Assembly (NCBI GenBank): GCA_041906305.1
Contig: JAYRJL010000006.1
Coordinates: forward strand, 186,001 to 250,000
Origin: SHVZ01 sp041906305
GTDB lineage: Bacteria > Pseudomonadota > Alphaproteobacteria > SHVZ01
DNA length: 64,000 nucleotides
Direction: 5' to 3'
Positions 17,769-25,890 of the stretch are shown one piece after another. Position 1 is the first letter of the stretch. Every line of letters begins with the position of its first letter. A program made the translations under genes and the position numbers. Under the pieces are notes generated by a model that was given only the letters and a program-made list of their open reading frames with translations, made no database searches and had not been told where the DNA came from.

Positions 17769-18497
17769 TCAGCGCGACAGCATGCGGTCGAGCCAGGCGA
17801 GGAAGCCCCTGGCTTCGACCTGCTCGGAGGGTTTCAGCGCCGCGGCCCCCTGACGCTTAAGCGTCCGTGGCGGCAGGTACTTGTTGACCGGCTTGTATCC
17901 CATCTCCGGCATCAGGTCGTAGCCGCCGCGCTCGGCGACCAGCTTCGAGACCTTGCTTTCCGGATCGCCGAGATCGCCGAAGTGCCGCGCCGAGACCGGG
18001 CAGGTGGAGACGCAGGCCGGCACGCGGTCGATCTCGTCGAAGGTCTCGTTGTAGATGCGGTCGACGCACAGCGTGCACTTCTTCATGACGCCGTCGATCT
18101 CGTCGAACTCGCGCGCCCCGTACGGGCAGGCCCAGGAGCAGAGCTTGCAGCCGATGCAGGTGTCCGGATTGACGAGGACGATGCCGTCCTCGGCGCGCTT
18201 GTAGGAGGCGCCGGTGGGACAGACGGTGACGCAGTCCGGCGTCTCGCAATGCAGGCACGACCGCGGGAAATGCACCGTGCGTCCGCACTCGTGGTCGCCG
18301 GCCTCGAACGAGTGCACCCGGTTGAACCAGACGCCGGAGACGTCCTTGCCGTAGGGATCGAGATCGGTCAGCGGCGCCGAGTGGCCGCCGTCGTTCCATT
18401 CCTTGCAGTTGACCGCGCAGGCATGGCACCCGACGCAGATGTCGAGGTCGATGACGAGGCCGAGCTTCTTCGTCCCGGCTTGAGGCAGGTCGGTCAT
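17769..18497 (-). CDS. soeB: Iron-sulfur subunit of sulfite dehydrogenase complex
   Basis: 242 residues. Four cysteine clusters of the DmsB/SoeB type are readable: CVGCHACAVNC, CLHCETPDC with CP, CIGCKLCSWACP, and CTLC with CVSTCP, enough for four [4Fe-4S] clusters. The subunit carries electrons from the molybdenum site to the membrane anchor. The ATG at 18497 overlaps the soeA stop by 4 bp. No Tat or Sec signal is seen, consistent with a complex on the cytoplasmic face, as described for SoeABC. Confidence 0.9.
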   Translation of the reverse strand: MTDLPQAGTKKLGLVIDLDICVGCHACAVNCKEWNDGGHSAPLTDLDPYGKDVSGVWFNRVHSFEAGDHECGRTVHFPRSCLHCETPDCVTVCPTGASYKRAEDGIVLVNPDTCIGCKLCSWACPYGAREFDEIDGVMKKCTLCVDRIYNETFDEIDRVPACVSTCPVSARHFGDLGDPESKVSKLVAERGGYDLMPEMGYKPVNKYLPPRTLKRQGAAALKPSEQVEARGFLAWLDRMLSR

Positions 18498-21337
18498 GCG
18501 CGTCCCTTGAAGCGGGCACCGTGGCGGAGAACGGGCGTGGGCTCGGGCGAATGCGGCGGCCGCTTCAGCGTCGGGAATTGCGGCTCGGACCTTTCCGGCC
18601 CGTCGGCCTTGGAGAGGCGGACGCGCAGGTCGTACCAGGCGGCTTGGCCGGTGACCGGATCGGCATTCGGCGTGCCCTCGGGCAGGACGTCGCCGATCAG
18701 GTGATTGAGCAGGAAGCCGCGCTCGGACTCGGGAGCATCGGGCGCGAGGCCCCAGGCGCCGGAACGCTTGCCGATGGCATTCCAGGTCCAGACCGTGTCG
18801 GCATTGACGCCGTCCATCAGGCGCACCTGCGCCTTCACTTTGCCCATGCGGCTCTCGATCCACACCCAGTCGTCGTCGGATATCCCCTCGCGCTCGGCAA
18901 GACGGCGGCCGACATAGAGTCGGTTGGCGCCGTGGATCTGGCGAAGCCAGGCGTTCTGCGAACCCCAGGCGTGATACATCGCCATCGGCCTCTGGGTCAG
19001 CGCCGAGATCGGGAAGCCGTCGGCGTCCATGTGCTCGAACGGCGGATACCAGAACGGCAGCGGATCGAAGAAGGTCTCGACCCGCGCGCGGAGCCGATCG
19101 GGCGGCTGCACCGCCCCGTGGCCCTGTGCCGCCAGCCGGAACTTCTGCAGCGGCTCGACATAGAGCTGGATCAGGATCGGGTCGGTCGACCCGACGAAGC
19201 CGACGCTCTTCGCAAAAGCCAGGTATCCGGCGTTCGCATGCTTGAAGTAGCGCTGGTCGGGCGTCAGCTCGTGATGCCAGAAGCAGCCATTCTCGATGTA
19301 GCGGTCGAGCTGGTCGGGATTCGCCGCGCCGGCACCGATACCGGCTCCGTCCGCGCCGCGCCATCCGGCAAGCGGCCCGATGCCCGGCGTGCGCTCGTGG
19401 CGCACGAGATAGTCGGAGTATCCGCCCGGATACTTGGGCGAACCGTCCTCGTTGACCATGCCGGGCAAGCCCAGCCGCGCGCCGAGATCGAGCACCACGT
19501 CCTGGAACGGGCGCACGTCGCGGTTCGGCGTCACGATCGGCTGGCGGATCGCGTCGGCCGGACCGTCGGCATCGCTGATCGGCCGGTCGAGCAGCGAGAT
19601 CGCGTCCCAGCGCTCGAGGTAGGTCGTGTCTGGCAGCACGAGATCGGCATAGGCCACCATCTCCGACGCGTAGGCATCGGAGTAGATGATGCGCGGGATC
19701 ATGTAGGCGCCCGTCGCATCCTTGTCGGTCAGCATGGCGAGCGTCTCGGGCACGTTCATCGCCGAGTTCCAGCTCATGTTCGCCATGTACATGAACAGGG
19801 TGTCGATCTTGTACGGATCGCCCGCCCAGGCATTGCGGATGACCAAGTGCATCAGCCCATGGGCGGCAACCGGCGCTTCCCATGAGTAGGCCTTGTCGAT
19901 GCGGCCGGGCGTGCCGTCGGCCTCGACGAGTAGATCTTCAGGTCCGACCGGGAATCCCAGCGGTGGCCCCTTCATCGGCTGGCCGGGGGCTGTGCTCCCC
20001 GGCTTGCCGGCGGGACGCACGGCCGGCGGCGCCGGCTTCGGATAGGGCGGCTTGAAGCGGAAGCCGCCCGGCACGTCGATGGTGCCGAGGAGCGTCTGCA
20101 GCAGATGCAGCGCGCGGCAGGTATGGAAGCCGTTGGCGTGGGCCGAGATGCCGCGCATCGCATGCATCGCGACCGGCCTGCCGATCATCTTGTCATGCTT
20201 GCGTCCGGCCCAGTCGGTCCAGGCCACGTCGAGCGTCACGGTCTCGGAGAACGCGACCTCGGCCATCTCGGCCGCGAGCCGACGGATCGTCTCGGCGGGA
20301 ACGCCCGTGATCTCGGCAGCCTTCTCCGGCGCGTAGGTCGGGTCGAGATAGCGTTCGGCGATGAGCTGGAACGCCGGCACCGCCTCGCGGCCGTCGGCGA
20401 GCTTGTAGGTGCCCGCCAGCGCCGGCACGACATCGACCGACAGCGCGTCGCCGATCGCGTTGGTCTTCTTGTCCCAGCAAAGTGGCCGGCCCTTGTCGTC
20501 GCGCGCGAACAGCCCGTCGCTGGCCGTGCCCGGCGCCTTGATCACCAGCCAGGGAGAATTGGTGTACCGGACGAGATACTCGGCATCGATCCTGTCGGCC
20601 TTGAGCAGCTCATGGACGATCGCCAGCACCAGCATGCCGTCGGTGCCGGGTCGCACGCCGACCCATTCATCGGCGATCGCCGAATAGCCGGTGCGCACCG
20701 GATTGACCGAGACGAACTTGGCGCCACGCCCCTTGAGCTTGCCGAGCCCGATCTTGATCGGGTTGGACGCATGGTCCTCGGCGACGCCGAACATGATGAA
20801 GTAGCGCGCGTGCTCCCAATCGGGCTCGCCGAACTCCCAGAACGAGCCGCCGATCGTGTAGAGCCCTGCCGCCGCCATGTTGACCGAGCAGAAGCCGCCA
20901 TGGGCCGCATAGTTCGGCGTGCCGAACGCGGACGCCCACCAGCCGGTCAGCGCCTGGCTCTGGTCGCGGCCGGTGAAGAAGGCGAGCTTCCGGGGATCGG
21001 TCTTCCGGATGTCGGAGAGCCAGGAGGTCGCGAGGCTCATCGCCTCGTCCCACTCGATCTCCTTGAACTCGCCCGAGCCGCGCTCGCCGGTCCGGAGCAA
21101 AGGCTTCTTCAGCCGCGCCGGCGAGTTGTGCTGCATGATCCCGGCCGAGCCCTTGGCGCAGAGCACGCCCTTGTTGACCGGATGGTCCTTGTTTCCCTCG
21201 ATCCAGCGGACGTCGCCGTCCTTGAGGTGCACCTTGATGCCGCAGCGGCAGGCACACATGTAGCACGTGGTGGTCTTGACCTCGTCGGCGCTCGGGGCCG
21301 AGAAGTCGATACGGTCCGGGGGATTGAGAAGGCTCAC
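18494..21337 (-). CDS. soeA: Molybdopterin subunit of sulfite dehydrogenase (quinone), SoeA-like
   Basis: 947 residues. The N-terminal cluster C25-x2-C28-x3-C32-x27-C60 binds one [4Fe-4S], followed by the molybdopterin oxidoreductase domain and the C-terminal dinucleotide-binding domain. No twin-arginine signal is present, unlike DmsA and PsrA, which fits the cytoplasmic SoeABC type that oxidises sulfite to sulfate. Identification rests on the N-terminal motif block (TTTCYMCACRCGIKV) and on the neighbours (TauE sulfite exporter, TIGR02186, rhodanese). DMSO or polysulfide reductase remain alternatives. The gene overlaps both usp and soeB by 4 bp. Confidence 0.85.
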   Translation of the reverse strand: MSLLNPPDRIDFSAPSADEVKTTTCYMCACRCGIKVHLKDGDVRWIEGNKDHPVNKGVLCAKGSAGIMQHNSPARLKKPLLRTGERGSGEFKEIEWDEAMSLATSWLSDIRKTDPRKLAFFTGRDQSQALTGWWASAFGTPNYAAHGGFCSVNMAAAGLYTIGGSFWEFGEPDWEHARYFIMFGVAEDHASNPIKIGLGKLKGRGAKFVSVNPVRTGYSAIADEWVGVRPGTDGMLVLAIVHELLKADRIDAEYLVRYTNSPWLVIKAPGTASDGLFARDDKGRPLCWDKKTNAIGDALSVDVVPALAGTYKLADGREAVPAFQLIAERYLDPTYAPEKAAEITGVPAETIRRLAAEMAEVAFSETVTLDVAWTDWAGRKHDKMIGRPVAMHAMRGISAHANGFHTCRALHLLQTLLGTIDVPGGFRFKPPYPKPAPPAVRPAGKPGSTAPGQPMKGPPLGFPVGPEDLLVEADGTPGRIDKAYSWEAPVAAHGLMHLVIRNAWAGDPYKIDTLFMYMANMSWNSAMNVPETLAMLTDKDATGAYMIPRIIYSDAYASEMVAYADLVLPDTTYLERWDAISLLDRPISDADGPADAIRQPIVTPNRDVRPFQDVVLDLGARLGLPGMVNEDGSPKYPGGYSDYLVRHERTPGIGPLAGWRGADGAGIGAGAANPDQLDRYIENGCFWHHELTPDQRYFKHANAGYLAFAKSVGFVGSTDPILIQLYVEPLQKFRLAAQGHGAVQPPDRLRARVETFFDPLPFWYPPFEHMDADGFPISALTQRPMAMYHAWGSQNAWLRQIHGANRLYVGRRLAEREGISDDDWVWIESRMGKVKAQVRLMDGVNADTVWTWNAIGKRSGAWGLAPDAPESERGFLLNHLIGDVLPEGTPNADPVTGQAAWYDLRVRLSKADGPERSEPQFPTLKRPPHSPEPTPVLRHGARFKGRA

Positions 21338-21828
21338 GTCACCGCGTCCAGCTGCTCTTGGGTCAGGTTGCCGGGCACGATGGTGATGGGCACGCGGACC
21401 TTGCCCGCGGCCTTGCCGATCATGTGGCTGATGAGGGGGCCGGGGCCCTCCGGCCCGGTGCCGGCGCCGAGGACCAGGATCGAGATCGACGGCTCCTCGT
21501 CGAGGATCTTCAGGAGCTCGTCCCGCCGGTTTCCCTCGCGCATGTAGGTGACGGGGATCTGGCCGGCATCGTTGACGATCACGTCGGCGAGCTTCTGGAT
21601 CGTCTCCTCCGCCTCCTGGCGCTTCTCCTCGCGCATGATGTCGCGCACGCCCATGAAGTGCTCGAACTCCGAGGGATCGATCACGTAGAGCAGCGCCACC
21701 CGGCCGCCGGTCGCCTTGGCGCGGCGGCTGGCATAGCGCAACGCCACACGCATTTCCTCGGTCTCGTCGACGACGACGAGGAAGGTGCGGTTGGCCTTGG
21801 GCACGGAGGCGGCGGGTTCGTCGCTCAT
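21334..21828 (-). CDS. Universal stress protein (UspA family)
   Basis: 164 residues, one Usp domain. It starts the fold with FLVVVDETEEMRVALRYASRRA, and the GAGTGPEGPGPLISHMIGKA segment corresponds to the G-2x-G-9x-G(S/T) ATP-binding signature, with proline in place of the usual Ser/Thr. It overlaps the soeA start by 4 bp and follows TIGR02186 by 5 bp, so it is an integral operon member. Role in sulfite metabolism unknown. Confidence 0.88.
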   Translation of the reverse strand: MSDEPAASVPKANRTFLVVVDETEEMRVALRYASRRAKATGGRVALLYVIDPSEFEHFMGVRDIMREEKRQEAEETIQKLADVIVNDAGQIPVTYMREGNRRDELLKILDEEPSISILVLGAGTGPEGPGPLISHMIGKAAGKVRVPITIVPGNLTQEQLDAVT

Positions 21829-21833
21829 GCGGG

Positions 21834-22571
21834 TCAGATTCTGCGGAAGGCCGCGGCTGCCGTCCAGCCCGCTGCGGCAGCGATCAGGATGGCGATGAGG
21901 CCGTAGAAGGCCGAATCATGGTGGGCGAAGTCGAAGACGTCGGCGCTGAAGCCGATCTTCGAGACCAGCAGCGGCGTCGTCTGCACCGTCACCACCTGAC
22001 CGTCGCGAACGAGAATCACCTGCACCCGGTAGGATCCGGTCGTCACCTTGGCCGGCAGCGCCATGCGGGCCCGGAACAGGCGCTCGCCGAGAAACGTCAC
22101 TTTCCCGGGCTCGGTGGTGAACAGGCCGTCGCGCTGGCGCGCGCGCACCAGCGCCTCGCGGAATTCGGGAATGTCGTCGCGCCTGGCCTCGGGATTGGGC
22201 GGCAGCAGCCGGATGTGGTCGACGCCGATCTGGTGGCGGTCCAGTTGCTGAGGCGACAGGATCTCGTCGATCGGCTTCGAGGAGACGACGCCGTAGAAGG
22301 TGGGCGCGTCGGCGAAGAGCATCGACTCGCGATTGACCCAGACGCCGGCAAACCGCCCCTTGCGGCGCACGATGGTCGGCTTCGGCGGCCCGGTGACGAC
22401 GACGACCACGTCGCCCGGACCGTCCGTCGCGCCGAACATCACGATGTCGGCGCCGGTGAAGCCGGCGGTGATCGCGACCAGGTGCTGGGAGAGGTCGGCG
22501 ACCAGCGGCTGGGCACGCGCCGGGCCCAGCGTCGGCAGCATCGCGAGAAGGGCGAGGAGCGCTATTCTCAT
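21834..22571 (-). CDS. TIGR02186 family membrane-anchored periplasmic protein
   Basis: 245 residues. N-terminal signal peptide (MRIALLALLAMLPTLGPARA) and one C-terminal membrane helix (FYGLIAILIAAAAGWTAAAAF) with the bulk in the periplasm. The VADLSQHLVAITAGFTGADIVMFGA opening and VWVNRESMLF segment match the TIGR02186 family, which in alphaproteobacteria regularly stands beside a TauE-type exporter and sulfur genes; the molecular function is unknown. The ATG at 22571 overlaps the exporter stop by 4 bp. Confidence 0.82.
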   Translation of the reverse strand: MRIALLALLAMLPTLGPARAQPLVADLSQHLVAITAGFTGADIVMFGATDGPGDVVVVVTGPPKPTIVRRKGRFAGVWVNRESMLFADAPTFYGVVSSKPIDEILSPQQLDRHQIGVDHIRLLPPNPEARRDDIPEFREALVRARQRDGLFTTEPGKVTFLGERLFRARMALPAKVTTGSYRVQVILVRDGQVVTVQTTPLLVSKIGFSADVFDFAHHDSAFYGLIAILIAAAAGWTAAAAFRRI

Positions 22572-23491
22572 CCCTGCCCTTCCGGCGCCAGGGAGTAGAA
22601 GTCGATCGGCGTCGTGAACAGGTCGAAGGCCAGCCTGACACCGACTGCGAGCACCAGCAGCGCCAGAAGGATGCGGAGCTGCTCGCCGCGAAGGCGCGCG
22701 CCGAACCGCGTGCCGAGCTGGGCGCCGACGACGCCGCCGACGATCAGCAGAATCGCCAGGAGCACATCGACGGTCTGGTTGGTGACCGACTGCAGGATGG
22801 TGACGTTGGCGGCCACGAACAGCGTCTGGAACAGCGAGGTGCCGACGACCATCTGCGTCGGCATGCCTAGGATGTAGATCATCGCCGGCACCAGGATGAA
22901 GCCGCCGCCGACGCCCATGATCGCGGTGAGGACGCCGATGGCGAAGCCGACGGCGAGCGGCAGCAGCGCCGAGATGTAGAGCTTGGAGCGGCGGAAGCGG
23001 AGCTTCAGCGGCAGCCCGTGCAGCCAGTGGTGCTCGTGCAGCTTGCGCCTGCGCATGCCGGACGACGCCGCCTGCCTGAACCAGGAGCGGGCGCTTTCGA
23101 TCAGCATCAGGCCGCCGACGCCGCCGAGGAAAAGCACGAAGCAGATACGGATCACCAGGTCGACCTGGCCTGCCTGGCGCAGCAGGGTGAAGATCACGAT
23201 GCCGAGCGCCGATCCGAGGAAGCCGCCGATCGTCAGCGCGATGCCCATCTGCAGGTCGACGTTCTGGCGGCGCCAATGGGCGAGCACGCCGGAGACCGAG
23301 GATGCGAGGATCTGGGCGGCACCGGTGCCGACCGCGACCGGCGCCGGCACGCCGAGGAAGATCAGCAGCGGCGTCATCAGGAAGCCGCCGCCGACGCCGA
23401 ACATGCCGGAGAGAAAGCCGACCCCGCCGCCGACGAGCAGGAGGACGAACCAGTTGACCGACAGCTCGGCGATCGGAAGGTAGACGTGCAT
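22568..23491 (-). CDS. TauE/SafE family sulfite/sulfonate exporter
   Basis: 307 residues, about eight membrane helices in two homologous halves, each starting with the family motif (GVGFLSGMFGVGGGFLMTPLL and IGVLTAIMGVGGGFILVPAMI). A basic cytoplasmic loop (RRRKLHEHHWLHGLPLKLRFRRSK) joins the halves. Family members export sulfite or sulfoacetate. Position at the head of the Soe operon suggests removal of excess sulfite. The frame is open further upstream, but the ATG at 23491 is the start that gives a normal N-terminus. Confidence 0.88.
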   Translation of the reverse strand: MHVYLPIAELSVNWFVLLLVGGGVGFLSGMFGVGGGFLMTPLLIFLGVPAPVAVGTGAAQILASSVSGVLAHWRRQNVDLQMGIALTIGGFLGSALGIVIFTLLRQAGQVDLVIRICFVLFLGGVGGLMLIESARSWFRQAASSGMRRRKLHEHHWLHGLPLKLRFRRSKLYISALLPLAVGFAIGVLTAIMGVGGGFILVPAMIYILGMPTQMVVGTSLFQTLFVAANVTILQSVTNQTVDVLLAILLIVGGVVGAQLGTRFGARLRGEQLRILLALLVLAVGVRLAFDLFTTPIDFYSLAPEGQG

Positions 23492-23560
23492 CAGGCGGCA
23501 AATCGCAGAGACCGGCGGGAGGCCGGCATTCTGCGCCGCTGGTCCTTTACAAGCAAATGC

Positions 23561-23881
23561 TTAGCGCTCAGTCGGGAGGCCTTCGGCCCGCCACCCCTTG
23601 ATGCCGCCGGCGAGCCTGAGGATATCGCCCGTGTAGCCGCTGGCCTGCATGATCTGGGCGGCGACGCCGCATCGCACGCCCGCCGCGCAGTGCAGCACGA
23701 GCTGCCTTCCCGGTTCCGGACGAGCCCGGGCCGGGTCGAAGGCCGAGAGCGGCACCGGCCGCGCGCCCGCGATCCGCTCGGCGGCATGCTCGCCCGGCTC
23801 GCGGACATCGACCAGCGTCGCCTCGCCTTTCTCAAGCAGCCCCGCCACGGTGCGGGCGTCTACGAAGGTCACCTTGCCCAT
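23561..23881 (-). CDS. Rhodanese-like domain protein
   Basis: 106 residues, a single rhodanese domain. The active-site cysteine opens the loop C-AAGVR in LVLHCAAGVRCG, and VDVREPGEHAAERI is the conserved upstream motif. Single-domain rhodaneses transfer sulfane sulfur. I chose the ATG at 23881, which shares one base with the upstream stop (TGATG); a start at 23917 would add twelve basic residues. About 70 bp separate it from the TauE gene, so a joint sulfur operon is likely but not certain. Confidence 0.88.
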   Translation of the reverse strand: MGKVTFVDARTVAGLLEKGEATLVDVREPGEHAAERIAGARPVPLSAFDPARARPEPGRQLVLHCAAGVRCGVAAQIMQASGYTGDILRLAGGIKGWRAEGLPTER

Positions 23882-24591
23882 CACTCGTCTTCCCGTTCGC
23901 GCTTTGCTACCCACCACGGCCGGGTCGGCAGGGGGCCCTTGCTATCAGGCACCTCGCGCGAGGCCGCGACCACCTGATCGCCTTTCGGCGGAACGGTCGA
24001 GAGCACCTGGGTCAGCGTCGGCGGCGGCCGCTGGCCGTAGCCCGGCGCCACGTCATAGACAGCCTGCAGCGACCGTGAGATCCAGCCCGCGTACTCCCGA
24101 AGATCGATCTTGGTGATGGTGTCCTGGATCATCGGCAGGTCGGCCCAGGCATTGTGCAGCCACTCGACTTTCTCGCGCGGCGTTCGCGCCTTGGCGAGCG
24201 CCGATTTGCCGCTCTCGACCCTTTCGAGCGTCTTGGCGCGGACGGATTGGGATTCGCGGACGATTTCGCGCAGCCGCTTGGTCTTGTCCGCCGCGGCGCG
24301 CGCCTGGGTGCGGTTGCAGCGGGTCGCAAGGTCCGCGATCTTGTCGAAATCCTCGTCGGTCAGATCGGCGAGGCGCTTGTTGAAATAGGTGAGGTCGAGA
24401 CTCCGCGGCGACAACGGCTGCGTGAGCTCGGCGATCTTGTTGACCGGCGCATTGCCGCCGGGAAGCTGGCCACACTCGGAGGGCGACGCGGGCGGGATCG
24501 GCGGGGGCGGCTGCGGACGCAGCGGCACCGGGGCCTGAGCCAAGGCCGAGCCGACGACCGCCACCCCGAGCACGCTCGCCCACATCCCCAT
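23881..24591 (-). CDS. Exported protein of unknown function
   Basis: 236 residues. A short signal peptide (MGMWASVLGVAVVGSALAQA) is followed by a proline-rich stretch (PLRPQPPPPIPPASP), a mixed alpha-helical region with many charged residues from about 60 to 160, and a Pro/Lys-rich tail. Only two cysteines follow the signal (SECG and TRCN), possibly a disulfide. I do not recognise a family. It sits between hutI and the rhodanese gene, 14 bp after the former, and overlaps the latter by one base. Confidence 0.75.
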   Translation of the reverse strand: MGMWASVLGVAVVGSALAQAPVPLRPQPPPPIPPASPSECGQLPGGNAPVNKIAELTQPLSPRSLDLTYFNKRLADLTDEDFDKIADLATRCNRTQARAAADKTKRLREIVRESQSVRAKTLERVESGKSALAKARTPREKVEWLHNAWADLPMIQDTITKIDLREYAGWISRSLQAVYDVAPGYGQRPPPTLTQVLSTVPPKGDQVVAASREVPDSKGPLPTRPWWVAKREREDE

Positions 24592-24605
24592 GCCCGCACT
24601 CTACT

Positions 24606-25841
24606 TCAAGTCCGCATCCCGGGCCAAAGCGCCTCGCCGTTCCTGACCACCTGGGCGGCCGGGTTGCCGCCGATCCTATAGGCCAGTTCTGCCGGCCGTT
24701 CGATGTCCCAGAGCACGAAGTCGGCGGCCTTGCCGACCTCGAGCGTACCTCGCTCCGACCCGAGCCCGAGCGCTGCCGCCCCTTCGCGCGTCACTCCCGC
24801 CAACGCCTCCTCGGGCGTCAGTCGGAACAATGTCGCCGCCATGTTGAGGACCAGCAGAAGCGAGGTCATCGGCGAGGTGCCGGGATTGCAGTCGGTCGCC
24901 AGCGCGATCCGGACGCCTTCGCGCCTGAGAAGGTCGACCGGCGGAACCCTGGTTTCGCGGATGAAGTAGAAGGCGCCGGGCAGAAGGACCGCGACCGTGC
25001 CGGCCTTGGCCATCGCCCTGGCGCCGGCCTCGGACAGATGCTCCAGGTGATCGGCCGAAAGCGCCCCATACCCGGCGGCGAGCACGGCGCCGCCCTGGTC
25101 CGAGAGCTGCTCGGCATGCAGCTTGACCGGCAATCCCAGCCCGCGAGCCGCCTCGAACATCTTTCGCGTCTGCGCCGCGGTGAAGCCGATGCGGTCGCAG
25201 AAGGCATCGACCGCATCGACCAGCCCCTCGGAGGCGGCGGTCGGCAGGCTGTCGTGGCAGAGGAACTCGATGAAGGCGTCGGCGCGTCCCTCGAACTCGG
25301 GCGGCAGGGCGTGCGCGCCGAGAAAGGTGGTCGAGACGGTAAGCGGCAAGGCCTGGCCGAGACGACGCGCGATGCGGAGCATCCGCGCTTCCGTCTCACG
25401 ATCGAGGCCGTAACCGCTCTTGATCTCGACGGTGGTGACGCCCTCCGACTGAAGATCTGCGAGTCGCCGGCGCGCGCTTTCGTAGAGCGCGTCGTCGGAA
25501 GCCGCGCGTGTCGCCGCCACGGTCGAGCGGATGCCGCCGCCCGCCCGCGCGATCTCCTCGTAGGTGGCACCCTCGAGCCGGAGCTCGAACTCGTGTGCGC
25601 GGTCGCCGCCATGGACGATATGGGTATGACAGTCGACGAGGCCGGGGGTGATCCACCGCCTGCCGCAGCTCCACACCTCTTCCGCAAGGGCTTCGGGCCG
25701 CCCAGGAAGATCGGCACGCCGCCCGACCCAGGCGATGCGGCCATTCTCGACCGCGATCGCGCCGTCCTCGATCGCGCCATAGGGAGCCCCGACGCGCGCC
25801 ATGGTCGCCAGCCGCGCATCGACCCACAGCGAATCCCACAT
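24606..25841 (-). CDS. hutI: Imidazolonepropionase
   Basis: 411 residues, the normal HutI length. Amidohydrolase metal motif DCHTHIVHGGDRAHEFELR, the EIKSGYGLD motif of imidazolonepropionases, HAEQLSDQGGA, and the metal Asp in LATDCNPGTSP are all present. The enzyme opens 4-imidazolone-5-propionate to N-formimidoyl-L-glutamate in histidine breakdown. The ATG at 25841 (MWDSLWVD) is chosen because the open frame further upstream is antisense to hutF. It is divergent from hutF across a 49-bp gap. Confidence 0.95.
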   Translation of the reverse strand: MWDSLWVDARLATMARVGAPYGAIEDGAIAVENGRIAWVGRRADLPGRPEALAEEVWSCGRRWITPGLVDCHTHIVHGGDRAHEFELRLEGATYEEIARAGGGIRSTVAATRAASDDALYESARRRLADLQSEGVTTVEIKSGYGLDRETEARMLRIARRLGQALPLTVSTTFLGAHALPPEFEGRADAFIEFLCHDSLPTAASEGLVDAVDAFCDRIGFTAAQTRKMFEAARGLGLPVKLHAEQLSDQGGAVLAAGYGALSADHLEHLSEAGARAMAKAGTVAVLLPGAFYFIRETRVPPVDLLRREGVRIALATDCNPGTSPMTSLLLVLNMAATLFRLTPEEALAGVTREGAAALGLGSERGTLEVGKAADFVLWDIERPAELAYRIGGNPAAQVVRNGEALWPGMRT

Positions 25842-25890
25842 GCCGCGATCTCCTTGTTGGCGCCAGGGACGGTAGATAATCTCGCCCGCC
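25842..25890. promoter_or_regulatory. Divergent hutI-hutF promoter gap
   Basis: The gap is only 49 bp. GATAAT at 25875-25880 is a good -10 element for hutF and would place the transcript start within about 4 nt of its ATG. An 8-bp palindrome TGGCGCCA lies at 25858-25865. I do not see the classical HutC palindrome. Confidence 0.35.

Noticed and set aside
16827..21337. DMSO or polysulfide reductase instead of sulfite dehydrogenase
   Set aside because: There is no Tat signal on the large subunit and the neighbours are a sulfite-type exporter, TIGR02186 and rhodanese. I kept Soe, but biochemical proof is lacking.
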